From positions 25,520 to 89,519 of the forward strand of contig NZ_CAXUNP010000016.1 in NCBI RefSeq assembly GCF_964252635.1: 64,000 nucleotides of DNA. The letters run 5' to 3'. The first letter of the stretch is position 1, and each line of letters starts with the position of its first letter. Positions 59,881 through 64,000 of this stretch are shown here, piece after piece. A program made the position numbers and the translations under genes. The DNA is from Jatrophihabitans sp964252635 (GTDB lineage: Bacteria; Actinomycetota; Actinomycetes; Mycobacteriales; Jatrophihabitantaceae). The notes under the pieces were generated by a model that did no database searches, was not told the DNA's origin, and was given only the letters and a program-made list of their open reading frames with translations.

Positions 59881-60975
59881 ATGCCCGACGTCGACGCTCT
59901 CGCCGAGGCCCTGCTCGACGCCCAGGTCGCCTACGTCGTCGGCGAATTGTCCGGGGACCGGCTGACGGCCGCCATCGCCGCCGACGTGGCGGACGTCCTC
60001 GACGTCGCCGCGTCGATGACCCTCGAGGCCGTCGTCGACCCCGGCACGGTGAAGGCTGCCGCGCGGCGGTTCGTGGACGTCGTCGGGGGCAGCGCCGTGC
60101 TCGACGACCTGCGCCCGGACCTGGCGGACGCGATCTACGCCTCGAGCGCCGGGGACGACCGCCTGCTGGGTGACGTCGTCGGTCGCGACGACGTCGCAGC
60201 CCTGCTCGCGAAGCTGCTGAGCATGCACCAGCTGCACGAGCGCGCGCTCGACCGGCTCGGGGAGAGCCCGGTGATGGCGTCGATCGCGTCCTCCTACGTC
60301 ACCAAGATCGTCGGCGACTTCGTCCAACAGAACCGCGAGCGGGCCGAGAAGGTGCCCGGCGTCTCGTCGTTGTTCTCCCTCGGCATGGGGGCGGCCAGCC
60401 GGGTACGCGGGGCCGCCGACGGCCTGCTCGGCGACGCGCAGCAGCGCAGCGCACAGTTCGCCATGCGCCAGACCAGCAGCGCGATGCGGGACGTGCTGCG
60501 CGACGCGCCGATCCACGAGGGCGCCATGCAGATGTGGGACCTGCACGCCGAGGAGCCGATCAGCGAGCTCCGCCGGTACGCGACCGCCGCAGACGTGCGC
60601 GAACTGCTGGACATCCTGGCCCGCATCGCCACCACGGCCCGCAATCACGACGTCGTCGGCGACCTGCTCGACGAGGGCGTCGACGTCTTCTTCGCCCGTT
60701 ACGGCGCCACCGACCTCGCGACCCTGCTGGCCGAACTCGGCCTCACCCGCGACGTGCTGGTCGCGGAGGTGACCGCGTTCGCCCCGCCGGTGCTCGAGGC
60801 GGCGCGGGCCGACGGCCGGCTCGCCGCATTCGTCCGCGCCCGCCTCGAACCGTTCTTCGCCGCGCCCGAGACGCGCGCGCTGCTGGCGGGCGCTGCGTCG
60901 GGCACCTCGTCGGGCGCCGCGTCGGGCGCCGCGTCGACATCGTCGCCGAAGGCCCGGCCGCAGCCCACGGCGTAG
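59881..60975 (+). CDS. Protein of unknown function, 364 residues
   Basis: Not recognised. The chain is mostly alpha-helical by pattern, with no signal peptide or membrane helix. Notable segments are DVDALAEALLDAQVAYVVGEL at the start, HQLHERALDRLGESPVMASIASSYVTKIVGDFVQQNRERAEKVPGV near residue 120 and ADVRELLDILARIATTARNHDVVGDLLDEGVDVFFARYG near residue 240. The tail is a low-complexity Gly/Ser/Ala run (GTSSGAASGAAS). The start is ATG 59881 with GGAGAAGGAG about ten bases upstream. The ADP-ribosylglycohydrolase gene begins four bases after its stop, so the two are probably co-transcribed and may work together. Confidence 0.8.
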   Translation: MPDVDALAEALLDAQVAYVVGELSGDRLTAAIAADVADVLDVAASMTLEAVVDPGTVKAAARRFVDVVGGSAVLDDLRPDLADAIYASSAGDDRLLGDVVGRDDVAALLAKLLSMHQLHERALDRLGESPVMASIASSYVTKIVGDFVQQNRERAEKVPGVSSLFSLGMGAASRVRGAADGLLGDAQQRSAQFAMRQTSSAMRDVLRDAPIHEGAMQMWDLHAEEPISELRRYATAADVRELLDILARIATTARNHDVVGDLLDEGVDVFFARYGATDLATLLAELGLTRDVLVAEVTAFAPPVLEAARADGRLAAFVRARLEPFFAAPETRALLAGAASGTSSGAASGAASTSSPKARPQPTA

Positions 60976-60979
60976 CCGC

Positions 60980-61915
60980 GTGGAGCTGACCCCGGAGCAG
61001 ACGGACCGCGCCGCCGGCGTGCTGCTCGCGACCGCGGCCGGTGACGCGCTGGGCGCGCCGTACGAGTTCGGGCCGCCGCGGGGCCCCGACCTCCCGGTGA
61101 CCATGCACGACGGCGGCTCACCGCCCCGGCGCGCCGGCGAATGGACCGATGACACGGCCATGGCGGTGGCGATCGCCGAGGTGGCGGCGACCGGCGCCGA
61201 CCTGCGCGACACCGTCGCCCAGGACCGCATCGTGGCGCGTTGGGTGGAGTGGCTGGCGGGTGCGAGGGACGCCGGTGCGCAGACGCGGGCGGTGCTGGCC
61301 GAGGCGCACACCGCGGACGAGGCGCGAGCGGCAGCACACGCGCTGCACGAGCGGAGCGGCCGCACCGCCGGCAACGGCTCGTTGATGCGCACGGCGCCCG
61401 TGGCCCTGGCCTACCTCGACGACCCGGACGCGCTGGTGGAGGCGGCCGTCGCGGTCAGCGAGCTGACGCACTGGGATCCCGAGGCGGGTGAGGCCTGCGT
61501 CCTGTGGTGCCTGGCGATCCGCCGCGCGGTGCTGACCGGGGAGCTCGACGTGCGCGCCGGGCTCGCCGCGCTGCCCGAGGGGCGCGCGGCGGTGTGGCGG
61601 GCGCGCCTCGACACCGCGCAGGCCTCGACCCCCGCCGACTTCGAACACAACAGCTGGGTGGTGGAGGCCCTGCAGGGCGCATGGTCGGCCGTCAGCGCCC
61701 ATCCCGACGACCTGCCGCGGGCTCTCGAGGCGGCGGTGCGCGGCGGACGCGACACCGACACCGTGGCCGCGATCGCCGGCGGCCTGGCCGGGGCCCGGCA
61801 CGGAGCGGCAGCGGTGCCGCCGGCCTGGCGCGCCCTGCTGCACGGCTGGCCCGGGCTGCGGGCGGACGCGTTGGTCGACCTCGCGTCGCGCGCGGCGACC
61901 AGGACTACACGGTGA
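60980..61915 (+). CDS. ADP-ribosylglycohydrolase family protein
   Basis: A 311-residue DraG-like enzyme that removes ADP-ribose from proteins or small molecules using two Mg2+. The metal-binding motifs are EWTDDTAMAV near residue 56 and GRDTDTVAAIAGGLAGA near residue 257; AAGDALGAPYEFGP is the N-terminal family motif and NGSLMRTAPVAL the central one. All key Asp and Thr residues are present. GTG 60980 begins four bases after the previous stop. No ADP-ribosyltransferase is evident nearby, so the substrate is unknown. Confidence 0.93.
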   Translation: MELTPEQTDRAAGVLLATAAGDALGAPYEFGPPRGPDLPVTMHDGGSPPRRAGEWTDDTAMAVAIAEVAATGADLRDTVAQDRIVARWVEWLAGARDAGAQTRAVLAEAHTADEARAAAHALHERSGRTAGNGSLMRTAPVALAYLDDPDALVEAAVAVSELTHWDPEAGEACVLWCLAIRRAVLTGELDVRAGLAALPEGRAAVWRARLDTAQASTPADFEHNSWVVEALQGAWSAVSAHPDDLPRALEAAVRGGRDTDTVAAIAGGLAGARHGAAAVPPAWRALLHGWPGLRADALVDLASRAATRTTR

Positions 61916-61921
61916 CTGCGG

Positions 61922-62437
61922 TCAGTGCCGCCGGCGGGGCTCGAGCTCCTGCGCGGCGAGCACCTTCTCCAGCAGGCCCGCCAGGGTCTTGCGCTCGGTC
62001 TCGGTGAGGGTGGCGAACACGTCGGTCTCCCCGACCTCGGCGTCGAGCACCGCGGTGCGGAACAGGTCCCACCCGTCCCGGGTCAGCGTGATGAGCATGC
62101 GTGTGCGGTTGTCCGGGTCGGGGACCCGCTCGACCAGGCCGCGTTCGACCATGCGGTCGAGACGGTGCGTCATGGTGGACGCGGAGACGCCTGCGGCGTC
62201 GGCCAGCTTGGACGGGTGCGAGCTGCCGCGGCGGCCCTCCATCGCCAACGACTGCAGCACCGGCCATTCGGTGCGCGAGATCTCGATGGCCTCGAGCCGG
62301 TCGTTGTAGAACACGTCGAGGCGGCGGGTGAGCCGCGACATCGCGGTGACGATCCGCTGCACCGTCTCCGCCGCGCCGGCCTCCGTGTAGACCTGGACGG
62401 CCCGCTCGTACTCGCCCCAGGGCGTGCGCCGCGTCAT
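61922..62437 (-). CDS. MarR-family transcriptional regulator
   Basis: A 171-residue MarR protein. The helix-turn-helix and wing are LADAAGVSASTMTHRLDRMVERGLVERVPDPDNRTRMLITLT. It is divergent from the MFS gene with a perfect palindrome between them at 62523-62536, so it is the likely repressor of the transporter and of itself. ATG 62437 has TAGGGT six bases upstream and no ribosome binding site, a leaderless arrangement. Confidence 0.92.
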   Translation of the reverse strand: MTRRTPWGEYERAVQVYTEAGAAETVQRIVTAMSRLTRRLDVFYNDRLEAIEISRTEWPVLQSLAMEGRRGSSHPSKLADAAGVSASTMTHRLDRMVERGLVERVPDPDNRTRMLITLTRDGWDLFRTAVLDAEVGETDVFATLTETERKTLAGLLEKVLAAQELEPRRRH

Positions 62438-62449
62438 GCGCGCACCCTA
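62438..62449 (-). promoter_or_regulatory. -10 box of marR (leaderless)
   Basis: TAGGGT on the minus strand (62444-62449), six bases, then ATG 62437. No clear -35. Confidence 0.45.
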
Positions 62450-62522
62450 CGTGTCGCCGCCGGTGAGGGCCGTCACCCTCGGGAGCGCCACGGAATATCC
62501 GGTGCGGGCCGATCGCTAACAT

Positions 62523-62536
62523 CTTCGATATCGAAG
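62523..62536. promoter_or_regulatory. Palindrome CTTCGATATCGAAG, candidate MarR operator
   Basis: A perfect 14-base palindrome in the 140-base space between the divergent marR and MFS genes, 42 bases before the MFS start. A half-site-like TATCGAAG follows at 62557-62564. Perfect short palindromes with a central ATAT are typical MarR sites. Confidence 0.6.
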
Positions 62537-62577
62537 TTCTAAGTCGCAGTATTGCTTATCGAAGTGGATTGTCTGTC

Positions 62578-63807
62578 ATGCGTTCGTCCGGCCGTCGTCT
62601 GGCCATTCTCCTTTTCGGTGCGTCCCTCGGAGCCATCGGCTGGGGTGCCGTCCTCCCGTTCCTCTACGCCGACATCGCGACCGCCCGCGGCATGGGTGCC
62701 TCGGTGGCCGCCGTCACCTTCTCGGCCTTCGCGCTCGGCGCGTTGCTGGCCGCCCCGATCGCGGGTCGGCTCGCCGACCTCGCCCGCCCCGTCGTCGTCG
62801 CCACCGCCGCACGTCTCGGCATGGTGCTGGCCATCGTCGCCCTGATGTATGCAGGCGACGCCGCCGCGATCTGGGCCGCGGCGCTCGCCTACGGCGCGGC
62901 GCTGGCCGTCGTCCAGCCGTCGACGTCGGTCATGGTGCTCGAGCTGACGCCGACCGCCAAGCGTCGCGACGCGTTCGCCTGGCAGTTCATCGGCCAGAAC
63001 CTCGGGCTGGCCATCGGCGGCCTGGTGGGCGGTTACCTCGTCGACCTCACGAGCGCCACCGGGTCGCGCCCGGCGTACGCGTTCGCCGCCCTCTGCAGCA
63101 TCGCCAGTGCCGTGCTCGTCGGTGTCGTCGGGCGGCAGGCCGAACGCGAGCAGGTCCGGGTCGACTCGCCGGTCGAGAACGTGGGCTACCGCGTCGTGCT
63201 CCGCGCACCCGGCGTCCGTTGGATGCTGGCCGTCACCGTCCTGCTGACGCTGGCCTGCTACGCGCAGTTCGACTCGGGCCTGCCGGCGTACGCGCTGAGC
63301 GTGCTCGACGTCCCGGCCACCACCTTGGGCACCGCAGTGGCGGTGAACGCCGTGCTCGTGGCAGCCCTGACCGCGCCGGTGGTCAAGGCGACCCGCTCGG
63401 TGCCGCCGGCGGTGCTGCTCGGTGTCTGCGCGACGGTGTGGATCGGCGTGTGGCTGGTGCTGGCCGCACCGATGCTGCACGCGCTCCCCGCACCGGCGTT
63501 CGTCATCGCGGGCTACGCGCTGTTCAGCGTGGGCGAGACCATGCTGGCCCCGGTGCTCACGCCACTCGCGGCGTCGCTGGCGCCCGCGGGCGCGACCGGC
63601 CGGACCCTCGCGGCGATGAGCGGTGGGCAGACCCTGGCCACCGCGGTCGGGCCGGCGCTGTCGGGCGTCGTGCTGGCCCTCGGGCTGCCGGGTGGGTTCA
63701 TCGCCATGCAGATCGCGTGCTGCCTGCTCGCCGTCCTCGGTGCGCGTCGGCTGGGCCGGACACTGGCCGCGGCACCGCGCCGCGACGAGCTCGCCCTCGT
63801 GGCCTGA
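62578..63807 (+). CDS. MFS transporter
   Basis: A 409-residue transporter with about 12 helices. The first helix has LFGASLGAIGWGAVLPFLYADI, motif A is APIAGRLADLARPVVV (a degenerate form), and helix 4-5 has ELTPTAKRRDAFAWQFIGQNLGLAIGGLVGG. ATG 62578 is chosen; TTG 62569 would add three residues. It is controlled, by position, by the divergent MarR gene. Substrate unknown, drug efflux likely. Confidence 0.88.
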   Translation: MRSSGRRLAILLFGASLGAIGWGAVLPFLYADIATARGMGASVAAVTFSAFALGALLAAPIAGRLADLARPVVVATAARLGMVLAIVALMYAGDAAAIWAAALAYGAALAVVQPSTSVMVLELTPTAKRRDAFAWQFIGQNLGLAIGGLVGGYLVDLTSATGSRPAYAFAALCSIASAVLVGVVGRQAEREQVRVDSPVENVGYRVVLRAPGVRWMLAVTVLLTLACYAQFDSGLPAYALSVLDVPATTLGTAVAVNAVLVAALTAPVVKATRSVPPAVLLGVCATVWIGVWLVLAAPMLHALPAPAFVIAGYALFSVGETMLAPVLTPLAASLAPAGATGRTLAAMSGGQTLATAVGPALSGVVLALGLPGGFIAMQIACCLLAVLGARRLGRTLAAAPRRDELALVA

Positions 63808-63830
63808 CCGCGCCACCCCGGCACGTCGCC

Positions 63831-63900
63831 CCCCACCCCGAGTTGTCCGCGCGCAGACGTGCTCCACCCCGGCTGGGGGCGGACGACTCGCAGCGTGGGG
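63831..63900. terminator. Long imperfect stem between convergent genes
   Basis: CCCCAC (63831-63836) and GAGTTGTCCGC (63840-63850) can pair with GCGGACGACTC (63879-63889) and GTGGGG (63895-63900), with one G-U pair. It begins 23 bases after the MFS stop and ends seven bases before the facing gene's stop. It could terminate both or be an intergenic repeat element. Confidence 0.45.
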
Positions 63901-63907
63901 CGGTCTG

Positions 63908-64000
63908 TTACGGGAAGGCGGGGACCTGCTCGGCGAGACGCTCCCGCTCGGCCTTCAGCTCCGCCGGCTCCTGCCAGGCGCCGGGCTTCGGCCGCGGCCC
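63908..64000 (-). CDS. 3' end of an unidentified gene
   Basis: A minus-strand frame open to the window edge and stopping at TAA 63908-63910 encodes 30 residues, with KPGAWQEPAELKAERERLAE before the end EQVPAFP. The charged helical composition is protein-like, and TAA is rare in this sequence. The family cannot be told from so little; confidence rests on the open frame alone. Confidence 0.5.
   Translation of the reverse strand, partial: GPRPKPGAWQEPAELKAERERLAEQVPAFP

Overview
The window is 64 kb of very GC-rich (roughly 70 percent) DNA from an actinobacterium. The evidence is the strongly G/C-biased third codon positions, the many GTG and some TTG starts, the lat-Lrp pair known from Mycobacterium tuberculosis, the Ser/Thr kinase, PP2C and FHA genes, the LAxTG-type sortase substrate and the many promoters that place TANNNT 6-7 bases before a start codon (leaderless mRNAs). 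The order within the phylum cannot be fixed by eye. Two runs of exactly 100 N inside a repetitive coding region show it is a draft scaffold. There are no rRNA, tRNA, CRISPR, phage or insertion sequence features, and no gene-free stretch longer than about 300 bases.

Region 1 (1-9.6 kb): the 3' end of a secreted Ig-like or fibronectin-like protein, then MoxR ATPase, DUF58 protein and a TgpA-like membrane protein whose transglutaminase triad looks degenerate. Facing them is a Ser/Thr kinase with a very long AERVE coiled coil that is broken by the N gaps. A 16-bp tandem repeat separates the convergent genes. Region 2 (9.6-19.9 kb): two MFS exporters and a MarR regulator, a single-chain alpha+beta 2-oxoacid dehydrogenase E1, lysine 6-transaminase (lat) with its Lrp regulator, and an operon of PP2C phosphatase, FHA protein and SGNH hydrolase. 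Region 3 (19.9-30.2 kb): two hydrolases, then a six-gene operon in which every junction overlaps by four bases: substrate-binding protein, ATPase, two permeases (the ytfQ-ytfR-ytfT-yjfF order), galT and galK. A DeoR regulator sits upstream. Together these import a galactose-type sugar and feed it into the Leloir pathway.

Region 4 (30.3-41.6 kb): a universal stress protein, a pseudokinase paralogous to the region 1 kinase, cysteine dioxygenase with a rhodanese, an acyl-CoA dehydrogenase carrying an in-frame (AD)9 repeat, a double-RCK potassium channel, an NAD(P)-binding protein, a CPBP protease, a YihY/BrkB membrane protein, a RecQ helicase with a C-terminal phosphoribosyltransferase-like motif, and cspA with a clear terminator. 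Region 5 (41.6-49.3 kb): a small hexapeptide-repeat ORF, a tightly coupled three-gene signalling module (response regulator fused to thioredoxin-reductase-like protein, cNMP-binding histidine kinase, UBP zinc finger), an MFS exporter, and an ABC exporter divergent from a MarR gene with palindromic operators between them. Region 6 (49.4-64 kb): NCS2 permease, several oxidoreductases, ethanolamine ammonia-lyase (eutBC) with an APC permease, an LAxTG-anchored surface protein, an unrecognised protein, an ADP-ribosylglycohydrolase-family enzyme, a divergent MarR/MFS pair and the 3' end of one more gene.
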